This document shows, piece after piece, positions 1 to 6,153 of a stretch of 6,153 nt of DNA. Origin of the DNA: Desulfococcus sp. GTDB taxonomy: Bacteria; Desulfobacterota; Desulfobacteria; Desulfobacterales; Desulfosalsimonadaceae. Numbering within the stretch: position 1 is the stretch's first letter; each line of letters opens with the position of its first letter. Where the stretch lies: the NCBI GenBank assembly GCA_024641805.1, contig JAHECJ010000146.1, forward strand, positions 1-6,153, written 5' to 3'. The position numbers and the translations under genes are program-made. The notes below the pieces were generated by a model. That model made no database searches. It was not told the origin of the DNA and saw only the letters and a list, made by a program, of their open reading frames with translations.

Positions 1-5
1 AATTT

Positions 6-35
6 ATTTCAAAACTATTAGAAAATAGTTGAAAT
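6..35. repeat. AT-rich imperfect hairpin at left edge
   Basis: Arm AACTATT (13-19) pairs perfectly with AATAGTT (24-30) around a 4-nt loop. After a 2-nt bulge (11-12) the stem continues as ATTTC (6-10) with GAAAT (31-35), giving about 12 base pairs. It has almost no G or C and no run of T follows on the plus strand, so it is a poor rho-independent terminator. It may be the tail of an upstream transcription unit that lies outside the window. All three plus-strand frames here hit stops within about 33 bases, so no upstream gene reaches into the window. Positions 36-84 show nothing further that I can assign. Confidence 0.4.
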
Positions 36-84
36 TATGTGATAAGTACTTGCTGTTTATCATTGATGACGGGTACTGTTTTTT

Positions 85-156
85 AGGTGTCAGGTGTCAG
101 GTGTCAGGTGTCAGGTGTCAGGTGTCAGGTGTCAGGTGTCAGGTGTCAGGTGTCAG
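85..156 (+). repeat. Heptanucleotide tandem repeat, (AGGTGTC)x10
   Basis: Ten uninterrupted, identical copies of the 7-mer AGGTGTC occupy 85-154, followed by a partial AG. A run of six T (79-84) precedes it. The unit is not a multiple of three and lies upstream of the first start codon, so it is non-coding. Perfect identity between units points to recent slippage-type expansion. The last unit pairs with the sequence after it: GTGTCAGAA (150-158) with TTCTGAACAC (166-175), with one bulged base and a 7-nt loop. Heptameric short tandem repeats of this general kind (STRRs) are known from cyanobacteria; whether this one belongs to a named family I cannot tell. Confidence 0.95.
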
Positions 157-167
157 AAATGAAAATT

Positions 168-189
168 CTGAACACTGAACACTGAAACC
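168..189 (-). repeat. Second heptamer repeat (CTGAACA)x2 plus conserved 15-mer
   Basis: CTGAACA occurs at 168-174 and 175-181, followed by a partial copy, CTGAAA (182-187). Read on the minus strand the unit is TGTTCAG, which can be rotated to TTCAGTG and resembles the TCAGGTG rotation of the neighbouring heptamer with one base shifted. The 15-mer at 175-189 (CTGAACACTGAAACC) occurs again as its exact reverse complement at 3017-3031, on the other side of the AddB-like gene. This makes it the right-hand end of a composite element that starts with the AGGTGTC array. Confidence 0.8.
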
Positions 190-234
190 GCGACACGTGA
201 AATAACCTCTGGTTTGTGACAGATTTTCAGGGAT

Positions 235-238
235 AGGG
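235..238 (+). promoter_or_regulatory. Candidate ribosome binding site for the AddB-like gene
   Basis: AGGG lies 10 nt before the ATG at 249. A second AGGGA (229-233) is farther away, at 15 nt. Either is only a moderate Shine-Dalgarno match. An in-frame TAG at 234-236 sits four codons before the ATG, so translation cannot begin farther upstream. I see no convincing -35/-10 pair between the repeats and this site. Confidence 0.4.
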
Positions 239-248
239 CACAAAACTC

Positions 249-2966
249 ATGACAGCAGTGAAAAAGATTCCGGAAGTGCAACTCCATGAACTCCTTGAAA
301 ACAAAGCCGTATTGGTTACGGTCAACATCCGCCTGGCGCGGTACCTGACCACCCGCTTTAACCGGCACCAGATCGATGCCGGTAAAACCGTGTGGGAAAC
401 ACCGGATATTTTGCCTTATTCCGCCTGGCTTGAACGCCTCTACGATCAGTCAATGCGTTCAATAAACCAGGATTCTGCCGGCAGGCGTTCGCTTCTGCTT
501 TCCCAGGCGCAGGAACAATTTCTCTGGGAGCAGGTCATTCAATCCTCCGAATCCGGCAATGCGCTGCTGCGGATTCCCGAAACCGCCCAAACCGCGGCAC
601 AGGCGTGGGAGATATGCAAAGCATGGCGGCTGCCGGTGCATGAATTGGCACAGGTCCCGCCGGAAGATACACGCATGTTTTTGGGCTGGGCGGAGACCTT
701 TGAAAAGCAGTGTCGAGATAATAACTGGCTCAATACCGCCGGACGGGCGGATACCGTGATACAATTGTTCAAATCAGGAAGCATACCCGTCCCCCGGCAG
801 GTGATCCTGTCAGGATTTGATGAATTGTCCCCGCTACAGGTTCTGCTGGCAAGGACATTGGAAGATCTCGGCTGCCAAATCTTTGACCTGGCAGGCACGG
901 AAATGTCATCCCAGGTCCGCCGGTTCGGGCGGGCCGATACGGAAACGGAAATCAAAGCCGCCGCCCGATGGGCCAGGGTCCGGCTGGAGGAAAATCCGCT
1001 GGGCCGAATCGGCATTGTCGTCCGGGATCTAAACGCGCTGCGTCCGGATCTGGTCCGTATCTTTGATGATGTATTTCATCCGTCCCTGGTCCTTTCCCCT
1101 CAAATCCCCGGAAACCGGGCCTATAATATTTCACTGGGCCAACCGCTGGCTGATTATCCGGTGATCAGCACAGCCCTCATGATTTTAAATTTTGCGTGCC
1201 GATCCCTTTCCGTGGATGAATACAGCCGGCTGCTGCGATCCCCGTTTATTGGCGGAGCGGACACGGAATTTTCCCGCCGGGCCATGCTGGACGCCCGCAT
1301 CCGGGAAAACGGTGAAACCGTGCTTTCCGTTTCTGACATGACTTATTTTTCCGGCGAGCATCAGGACAAAGACCGGCATCCGGGTGTTTTTTGCCCTCAA
1401 CTAAACAAATGTCTGGAGAAATTTAAAAACGCGGTTGGCGAAATACCCAAAAAACAGCCGCCGTCCGGCTGGGTCCGGGGTTTTTTAAATTTGCTGGATG
1501 CCATGGGGTGGCCCAACGGGAGAAAGTTGAACAGCGATGAATTCCAGACCGTTAATGCATGGAATGAGGTCCTTCAGGCGTTTTCTTCCTATGATCAAGT
1601 GTCTGATAAGCTGGACATCCATTCGGCTGTCCGTCTGTTAACCCGGAACATAAGCACAAAAAACTTTCAGCCGGAAACCGAAGAGTTGCCTGTGCAGATT
1701 ATGGGAATGCTGGAAGCAGTGGGCGAGCGATTCGACCAACTGTGGATCATGCGGCTGGATGCGGAAAACTGGCCGCCGTCACCCAGACCCAATCCGTTTC
1801 TGCCGGTCCGGATCCAGAAAAAATACAACGTCCCCCACGCGTCGCCGGAACGGGAACTGGCCTATGCCGGAGAGATCACCCGGCGACTGTTTGCAAGCGC
1901 AGGCCAGGTGACGGTCAGTTATCCGTTAACGGACGGGGACACCGCATTGTTCCCCAGCCCGCTTATCACGGATATTGAGGAGGTTGCCATGGATCCGGGA
2001 GTTGCAAACTGGTGGGCGCAGATGGAAAGTACCGCTGCATTTGAAAAAATTACGGATCAGCAAGGCCCGGCAGCGGGTGCAAAGTCCCATATCAGCGGCG
2101 GCACCGGCCTTTTAAAAGCCCAGGCCGCTTGCCCCTTCAGCGCATTTTCCGCATACCGGCTCCAGGCAAAACCCCTTGAAGTACCGGAATCCGGTTTGAA
2201 TGCCCGGGAACGGGGGAGCCTGGTTCATAACGCGCTGGAATTGTTTTGGGAAGAGGTTAAAACCCTGGATGCGCTGAAAAAATTATCCGATGAGGAGTTG
2301 TCCGGCACAGTCACTCACGCGGTTGTTCGTGCGGTGTCCGCCATGGCGAAAAATCATCCCCGCACGTTTACCCGGCGGTTTACGGAACTGGAAAAAGAGC
2401 GCCTGAAGTCCCTGTTGCTGGAGTTTTTGGCGGTTGATTTACAACGCACGCCTTTTACCGTGAGCGGGCGGGAGGAAAAACTGGTATGCACGATTGCCGA
2501 TATTGAACTCAACACTTTTGCCGACCGGATTGACGAGCTTGATGACGGACGGCTGGTGATTGTGGATTATAAAACCGGGGAGCCGAAAGTTGCCGACTGG
2601 TTTACCGACCGCATTGCCGAACCCCAGCTGCCGCTCTATAGCTTTGCGGTCGAAAAAGAAGTGGCGGGCGTGGTTTTTGCCCGGCTTAAAAAAGGGAATG
2701 TCGCATACCTCGGGGTGGTGGAAGATGCACAACTCATTCCCGGTACCGCGGGTCCGGGGGATAAAAAAAGTCCCATGGAAAATTATCCGTCGCTGAAAGA
2801 TGTCATTGGTGTCTGGAAAGGCAAAATTGAATTTCTGGCCGGGGAAGTCCGGCAGGGGATTGCCAGGGTTGCGCCGGTGTCGGTGAATACCAGCTGCCGG
2901 TATTGCGATTTCGGGCCCATGTGCCGGATCGGGGAGGCTGCGTTTTTAATGGCACAAAAGCATTAA
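249..2966 (+). CDS. AddB-like PD-(D/E)XK nuclease, probable DNA repair protein
   Basis: This 905-residue protein resembles the AddB-related 'probable DNA repair protein' family of about 900 residues (TIGR03623-like). The expected role is the nuclease and scaffold subunit of a cytoplasmic AddAB-type complex that resects double-strand breaks. The N-terminus (residues 23-33, VTVNIRLARYL) lies where canonical AddB has a Walker A loop, but no GxxGxGKT is present, so it should not hydrolyse ATP. Residues 482-519 (QIMGMLEAVGERFDQLW, then WPPSPRPNPFLP) form the most recognisable helicase-like block. The nuclease domain has H660, D759, D773 and K775 (VDYKTG), then Q793 and Y797 (QLPLY). C628 together with C883, C886 and C892 (CX2CX5C) matches the AddB 4Fe-4S ligand pattern. 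All expected catalytic residues are present and the frame is intact. The ATG is fixed by an in-frame stop at 234-236. The helicase partner gene follows 167 bases downstream. Family assignment is from recognition; function is inferred. Confidence 0.9.
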   Translation: MTAVKKIPEVQLHELLENKAVLVTVNIRLARYLTTRFNRHQIDAGKTVWETPDILPYSAWLERLYDQSMRSINQDSAGRRSLLLSQAQEQFLWEQVIQSSESGNALLRIPETAQTAAQAWEICKAWRLPVHELAQVPPEDTRMFLGWAETFEKQCRDNNWLNTAGRADTVIQLFKSGSIPVPRQVILSGFDELSPLQVLLARTLEDLGCQIFDLAGTEMSSQVRRFGRADTETEIKAAARWARVRLEENPLGRIGIVVRDLNALRPDLVRIFDDVFHPSLVLSPQIPGNRAYNISLGQPLADYPVISTALMILNFACRSLSVDEYSRLLRSPFIGGADTEFSRRAMLDARIRENGETVLSVSDMTYFSGEHQDKDRHPGVFCPQLNKCLEKFKNAVGEIPKKQPPSGWVRGFLNLLDAMGWPNGRKLNSDEFQTVNAWNEVLQAFSSYDQVSDKLDIHSAVRLLTRNISTKNFQPETEELPVQIMGMLEAVGERFDQLWIMRLDAENWPPSPRPNPFLPVRIQKKYNVPHASPERELAYAGEITRRLFASAGQVTVSYPLTDGDTALFPSPLITDIEEVAMDPGVANWWAQMESTAAFEKITDQQGPAAGAKSHISGGTGLLKAQAACPFSAFSAYRLQAKPLEVPESGLNARERGSLVHNALELFWEEVKTLDALKKLSDEELSGTVTHAVVRAVSAMAKNHPRTFTRRFTELEKERLKSLLLEFLAVDLQRTPFTVSGREEKLVCTIADIELNTFADRIDELDDGRLVIVDYKTGEPKVADWFTDRIAEPQLPLYSFAVEKEVAGVVFARLKKGNVAYLGVVEDAQLIPGTAGPGDKKSPMENYPSLKDVIGVWKGKIEFLAGEVRQGIARVAPVSVNTSCRYCDFGPMCRIGEAAFLMAQKH

Positions 2967-3016
2967 CGGATTATTAAAGGACATCGAAAAATAAATTCTA
3001 TATCGGGAGTTATAAA

Positions 3017-3073
3017 GGTTTCAGTGTTCAGGTGTCAGAGGTGGTAAGAGCTGTCCCGACACCTGACACCTGA
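3017..3073 (-). repeat. Inverted copy of the heptamer element between the two genes
   Basis: On the minus strand this reads as two AGGTGTC units (3071-3065 and 3064-3058), a 26-nt spacer, and CTGAACACTGAAACC (3031-3017). This is the same order as the element at 85-189, but in the opposite orientation and with 2 units instead of 10. A single plus-strand AGGTGTC (3030-3036) lies inside the spacer side, so TCAGGTGTCAG (3028-3038) and CTGACACCTGA (3063-3073) form a perfect 11-bp stem around a 24-nt loop. No T run follows, so it is not a typical intrinsic terminator. It could still act on the mRNA as a stem-loop between the two reading frames. Confidence 0.8.
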
Positions 3074-3079
3074 TATACT
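3051..3079 (+). promoter_or_regulatory. Weak candidate sigma70-type promoter before the helicase gene
   Basis: TATACT (3074-3079) matches the -10 consensus at five of six positions and directly abuts the inverted heptamer element. The best hexamer 17 nt upstream is CTGTCC (3051-3056), only three of six for -35. If used, it would start transcription about 45-50 bases before the ATG at 3134, leaving a short AT-rich leader. The gap of 167 bases makes a separate promoter possible, but the two genes could equally be co-transcribed. Confidence 0.2.
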
Positions 3080-3133
3080 AAGATCAACACTCAAAATAAA
3101 AACCATAAAAAGTTCTCACAGAATTTTGAAGCA

Positions 3134-6100
3134 ATGAATAAAAATGTGAAACCCATCGCTGATGCTGCAGAGCGCGAAGCCGCCCTCGACCCCGCCCGTT
3201 CCTTCATCGTCCAGGCCCCGGCAGGCTCCGGCAAAACCGAACTGCTGATCCAGCGGTACCTGAAACTGTTGGGAACGGTGGCAGCCCCCGAAGAGATTAT
3301 CGCAATCACCTTCACCCGGAAGGCAGCCGCGGAGATGCGCAGCCGGGTTCTCGAAGCGCTGGAGCGCGGAAAAGACAGTGCCATGCCGGCGGAGCCCCAC
3401 ATCCGGAAAACCTGGGAACTGGCAAAAAACGCACTGGCGCAGGATGACCGGTTTGAATGGCAGATATCAAAAAACCCCTCGCGCCTGAAAATCCAGACCA
3501 TTGATTCCCTTTGCGCGGGCCTGACCCGGCAGATGCCGTATTTGTCCCGCTTCGGTGCACAGCCGGAAATTACCGACCGTCCGGATGCGCTGTACCGCGA
3601 AGCAGCACGAAATACGGTGGCCGACCTGGAGAGTGGTTCCAGGTGGAGTCCGGCCATCGAATCCCTGGTCCGGCATCTGGACAACCATCTGGCAAAGATA
3701 GAGTCCCTGGTGGCCGGCATGCTGGCCAAAAGAGACCAATGGCTGCGGCATATGGAGGATACGTCTGATGTTGTCGGTCTGCGCGCGCTGCTTGAGCAGG
3801 CCCTGACCGGCGTGATTGAAGATGCCTTGAAAGATCTGAAAGATAAATTTCCCGGGCCGGGCCGGGAAATACTTTTTTCATCATTAGGATTTGCGGTCAA
3901 AAACCTAAAAAAAGACGGGGCTGATTCCCTGATCTTCGGCTGTGAAAATTTAACCGATCTGCCGGAATGTTCAACTGCGGATGTTGACAAATGGCTGGGG
4001 CTGGCGGAATTTTTGCTTACCGGGAAAGGCGAGTGGCGGAAAACCGCGACCAAAAATATCGGGTTTCCCGCACCAAGCAGTGCAAAAAACAACAGCGTGT
4101 TAAAGCAGGAACTGCAGGATGCGAAAGATACATTTTTGGATTATCTCCAGACACTTGAAGGAGAAGATGCGGCGGCCGAAGCATTAAGCCGGGTGCGCAT
4201 GCTGCCGGATCCGGTTTATACCGATGACCAGTGGCATATCATGCAGGCTTTGTTTGAAATTTTGAAAGTGGCTGTGGCGCACCTGGAACTGGTGTTTCAG
4301 GCGGCCGGTGCAGTGGATTTTGCGGAAATCGGGCTCCGGGCGTCCAGGGCGCTCGGAGCACCGGAAAACCCCACGGACCTGTCGCTGTCTTTGGATTACC
4401 GGATCAGCCATATTCTAATGGACGAGTTTCAGGACACCAGTTTTTCGCAATATGAACTCGTCGAACGCCTGACCGGCGGATGGACGCCAGGGGATGGGCG
4501 CACGGTTTTTGCCGTGGGCGATCCCATGCAGTCCATCTATGCGTTCCGCGAGGCGGAAGTGGGGTTGTTTTTAAATGCCTGGGAAAACGGGCTGACCCAG
4601 GTGGAATTGACGCCGCTGACCTTGTCGGTGAATTTCCGGTCGCAAAAAGGGATTATTGACTGGGTGAACGAGTGCTTTCCCCTCGTCATGCCCGACACGG
4701 TGGATATCACCACCGGCCGGGTGGCCTATTCCCCTTCTTCGGCATTTCACCCGCAGTCGGACGAACCGGCGGTTCAGATACATCCTTTTTTGCCGGCAGA
4801 CCGGGAAAAAGAAGCAGAGACGGTGGTAAATTGTGTTAAAAATGCAAGGAAAAAGGACCCTGACGGCACCATTGCCATCCTGGTGAGGGGCCGTTCTCAC
4901 CTGGAAGGCATCGTGTCAGCGTTAAAAAGTTCAGGCGAAAGGTTCCAGGCCGTGGAAATCGATTCCCTGCAGAACCGGCAGGGAATCACGGATCTGATAT
5001 CCCTTGCCCGGGCGCTGTCGCATCCGGCGGACCGGATTGCCTGGATGGCGGTATTGCGGGCCCCGTGGTGCGGAATGACGCTGGACGACCTGCACGCGCT
5101 GGTGGACGGCGCGCCCGGCCGGACGGTGATGGCGCTGATGCAATCTTCAGACCGGTTGGAAGGCCTGAGCCCGGACGGACAGCAGCGGCTGAAACGTGTC
5201 TGCGGCATTCTGCTTCCGGCAATGGAAAACCGGCTTCGGAAACCTTTCCGGAACCTGGTGGAAGGCGTCTGGATATCCCTGGGCGGGCCGGCCTGCGTGT
5301 TTGAAACTTCCGAACTCGAAGACGCGGGCGTATTTTTTGATTTGCTGGAACAGCAAACGGGAAATGATGTGCCAAGCGATTTTTCAGCAGTAGAAGAGAT
5401 GGTATCATCTTTGTTTGCGCGTCCGGATGCAGCGGCAGACAGCAGGCTGCAGATCATGACCATCCACAAGGCCAAGGGGCTGGAATTTGACACGGTGATC
5501 ATTCCCGGTCTGGAACGCCGGCCGCCGGCGGCCGCATCCCAGCTTCTGCTCTGGCTGGAGCGGGCATGCGACCATAAAAAAGATTTGCTGCTTGCGCCGA
5601 TCAGTGAGACCGGAGCGGACAACAATAAAATTTACCAATACATCCGTAAAATCCACGATGAAAAGCGCGCTTATGAAGATGCGCGCCTGCTGTATGTGGC
5701 TGCCACCCGGGCGAAAAAATTTCTTCACCTGATGGGTGGGGTGAACATTTCTTCTAAAGAATTTGAGGTGAAAAAACCAGCCGTAAAAACCTTGTTGAAC
5801 GCCTTGTGGCCGGCAGTGGATGAAATTTTCTACAAGATGAACCAGGTGATCCATCATGACAAAAACAAACCCGCCCCGGATACGGATGAGGCAGATGATG
5901 AATCCGCCGAACCGGTGGTGGTGCCGTATATCCGCCGACTTGCCGAAACCTGGCAATTGCCGGAAGTACCCGCGGATGTGAATTGGATGGCGGGCGTCGA
6001 TCAGCCGTTGGAAAGCAAAGAGACCTCCGAAATACCGGAGTTTGACTGGGCCGGGGAGACCGCCCGGCATGTGGGAACCGTGGCCCATGCCTGGCTGAAG

Positions 6101-6153
6101 GTGATGGCTGAAAATGGCGATGGCAAATGGGACGCTGACCGGATTCGAGCGTT
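3134..6153 (+). CDS. UvrD/Rep-family helicase-nuclease, AddA-like (3' end outside window)
   Basis: This is the predicted motor subunit of the AddAB-type complex: a 3'-5' ATP-dependent DNA helicase with an attached nuclease, acting on DNA ends. All superfamily 1A motifs appear in order: Walker A APAGSGKT (residues 28-35, K34), Ia ITFTRKAAAEM (58-68), IQTIDSLC (120-127), Walker B DEFQDT (430-435), motif III VGDPMQSIYAFR (461-472), motif IV NFRS (500-503), motif V IHKAKGLEFD (777-786) and motif VI LLYVAATRAKK (852-862). GTVAH (981-985) looks like the first motif of a RecB-type nuclease domain; its catalytic Asp and Lys would lie beyond the edge. 1006 full codons are visible; related proteins are somewhat longer, so a few hundred codons at most are missing. 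An in-frame TGA at 3071 and no ATG, GTG or TTG before 3134 fix this start, although the ribosome site is poor (TGAAG only 2 nt away). It could also be called a RecB-like exonuclease V subunit; the AddB-like neighbour favours AddA. Confidence 0.92.
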   Translation, partial: MNKNVKPIADAAEREAALDPARSFIVQAPAGSGKTELLIQRYLKLLGTVAAPEEIIAITFTRKAAAEMRSRVLEALERGKDSAMPAEPHIRKTWELAKNALAQDDRFEWQISKNPSRLKIQTIDSLCAGLTRQMPYLSRFGAQPEITDRPDALYREAARNTVADLESGSRWSPAIESLVRHLDNHLAKIESLVAGMLAKRDQWLRHMEDTSDVVGLRALLEQALTGVIEDALKDLKDKFPGPGREILFSSLGFAVKNLKKDGADSLIFGCENLTDLPECSTADVDKWLGLAEFLLTGKGEWRKTATKNIGFPAPSSAKNNSVLKQELQDAKDTFLDYLQTLEGEDAAAEALSRVRMLPDPVYTDDQWHIMQALFEILKVAVAHLELVFQAAGAVDFAEIGLRASRALGAPENPTDLSLSLDYRISHILMDEFQDTSFSQYELVERLTGGWTPGDGRTVFAVGDPMQSIYAFREAEVGLFLNAWENGLTQVELTPLTLSVNFRSQKGIIDWVNECFPLVMPDTVDITTGRVAYSPSSAFHPQSDEPAVQIHPFLPADREKEAETVVNCVKNARKKDPDGTIAILVRGRSHLEGIVSALKSSGERFQAVEIDSLQNRQGITDLISLARALSHPADRIAWMAVLRAPWCGMTLDDLHALVDGAPGRTVMALMQSSDRLEGLSPDGQQRLKRVCGILLPAMENRLRKPFRNLVEGVWISLGGPACVFETSELEDAGVFFDLLEQQTGNDVPSDFSAVEEMVSSLFARPDAAADSRLQIMTIHKAKGLEFDTVIIPGLERRPPAAASQLLLWLERACDHKKDLLLAPISETGADNNKIYQYIRKIHDEKRAYEDARLLYVAATRAKKFLHLMGGVNISSKEFEVKKPAVKTLLNALWPAVDEIFYKMNQVIHHDKNKPAPDTDEADDESAEPVVVPYIRRLAETWQLPEVPADVNWMAGVDQPLESKETSEIPEFDWAGETARHVGTVAHAWLKVMAENGDGKWDADRIRA
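3847..3878 (+). other. Terminator-shaped hairpin plus T run inside the helicase gene
   Basis: ATTTCCCGG (3847-3855) pairs perfectly with CCGGGAAAT (3862-3870) around a 6-nt GC loop. Two bases later there is an unbroken run of six T (3873-3878). This is the layout of a rho-independent terminator on the plus strand, but it lies within codons 238-249 of the helicase gene (peptide FPGPGREILF). Translating ribosomes would normally prevent it from acting. It may be chance from a GC-rich Pro-Gly stretch followed by Leu-Phe codons. Confidence 0.35.
4961..4987. repeat. Perfect 10-bp inverted repeat within the helicase gene
   Basis: GATTCCCTGC (4961-4970) and GCAGGGAATC (4978-4987) are exact reverse complements around a 7-nt spacer. 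They encode the stretch IDSLQNRQGI between helicase motifs IV and V. No T run follows, so it is not a terminator. A perfect stem of this length is uncommon in coding DNA and could fold in the mRNA or as a cruciform; no function is evident. Confidence 0.6.

Noticed and set aside
40..62. Hairpin TGATAA / TTATCA with 11-nt loop
   Set aside because: Only 6 bp, AT-rich and with a long loop; such matches are expected by chance in this AT-rich stretch.
1..63. Short minus-strand frame starting at 63 and reading left (19 codons)
   Set aside because: Too short, very AT-rich, with no ribosome site or resemblance to a known peptide.
85..189. CRISPR array
   Set aside because: The repeat unit is 7 nt with no spacers between copies, so it is a simple tandem repeat.
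153..368. A 71-codon minus-strand frame crossing the AddB-like start and the repeat
   Set aside because: It would begin inside the AddB-like gene, end in the repeat array, and has no plausible ribosome site or domain.
2967..3010. Intrinsic terminator after the AddB-like gene
   Set aside because: I found no GC-rich stem followed by T residues here; the only stable stem in the gap (3028-3073) is not followed by a T run.
3091..4092. A 333-codon minus-strand open frame opposite the start of the helicase gene
   Set aside because: It lies wholly opposite motifs I, Ia and Ib of a clear UvrD helicase plus the gap. Its product is rich in Ser, Arg and Ala with no recognisable domain, as expected for the antisense of GC-rich coding DNA.
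4897..6088. Long minus-strand open frames (242 and 227 codons) opposite the helicase gene
   Set aside because: They overlap each other in different frames, their translations are low in recognisable motifs, and the plus strand carries helicase motifs V and VI across the same bases.

Overview
The window holds two large plus-strand genes in one orientation that together look like an AddAB-type (RecBCD-like) DNA end-processing helicase-nuclease. The first, 249-2966, is complete. It encodes a 905-residue AddB-like protein with a degenerate helicase-like N-terminal part, a C-terminal PD-(D/E)XK nuclease and the four cysteines expected for the AddB iron-sulfur cluster. The second begins at 3134 and runs off the right edge. 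Its 1006 visible residues contain a full set of UvrD/Rep (superfamily 1A) helicase motifs and then the opening of a RecB-type nuclease domain. By analogy with AddAB, the second protein would supply the ATP-driven motor and one nuclease, and the first would supply the other nuclease and an inactive helicase-like scaffold, for resecting double-strand breaks ahead of RecA loading.

The remaining sequence is two short gaps. The left one (1-248) is AT-rich up to about position 84. It carries an imperfect hairpin, then ten perfect tandem copies of the heptamer AGGTGTC, then a second, related heptamer (CTGAACA). The gap between the genes (2967-3133) carries the same kind of material in the opposite orientation: two AGGTGTC units on the minus strand, a spacer, and the complement of the same 15-mer that ends the left element. 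The AddB-like gene is therefore flanked by two inverted copies of one repeat design. This is the most unusual feature of the window.

The organism is a bacterium with moderately GC-rich coding DNA. The pairing of an AddB-like protein of about 900 residues with a UvrD-type partner is known to me mainly from Proteobacteria and relatives. A sulfate-reducer-like Desulfobacterota genome is a reasonable guess from overall style and the heptamer repeats, but nothing in the window proves it. There are no tRNA or rRNA genes, CRISPR arrays, transposase genes or phage genes. The other long reading frames, including a 333-codon antisense one, look like shadows of the two real genes.
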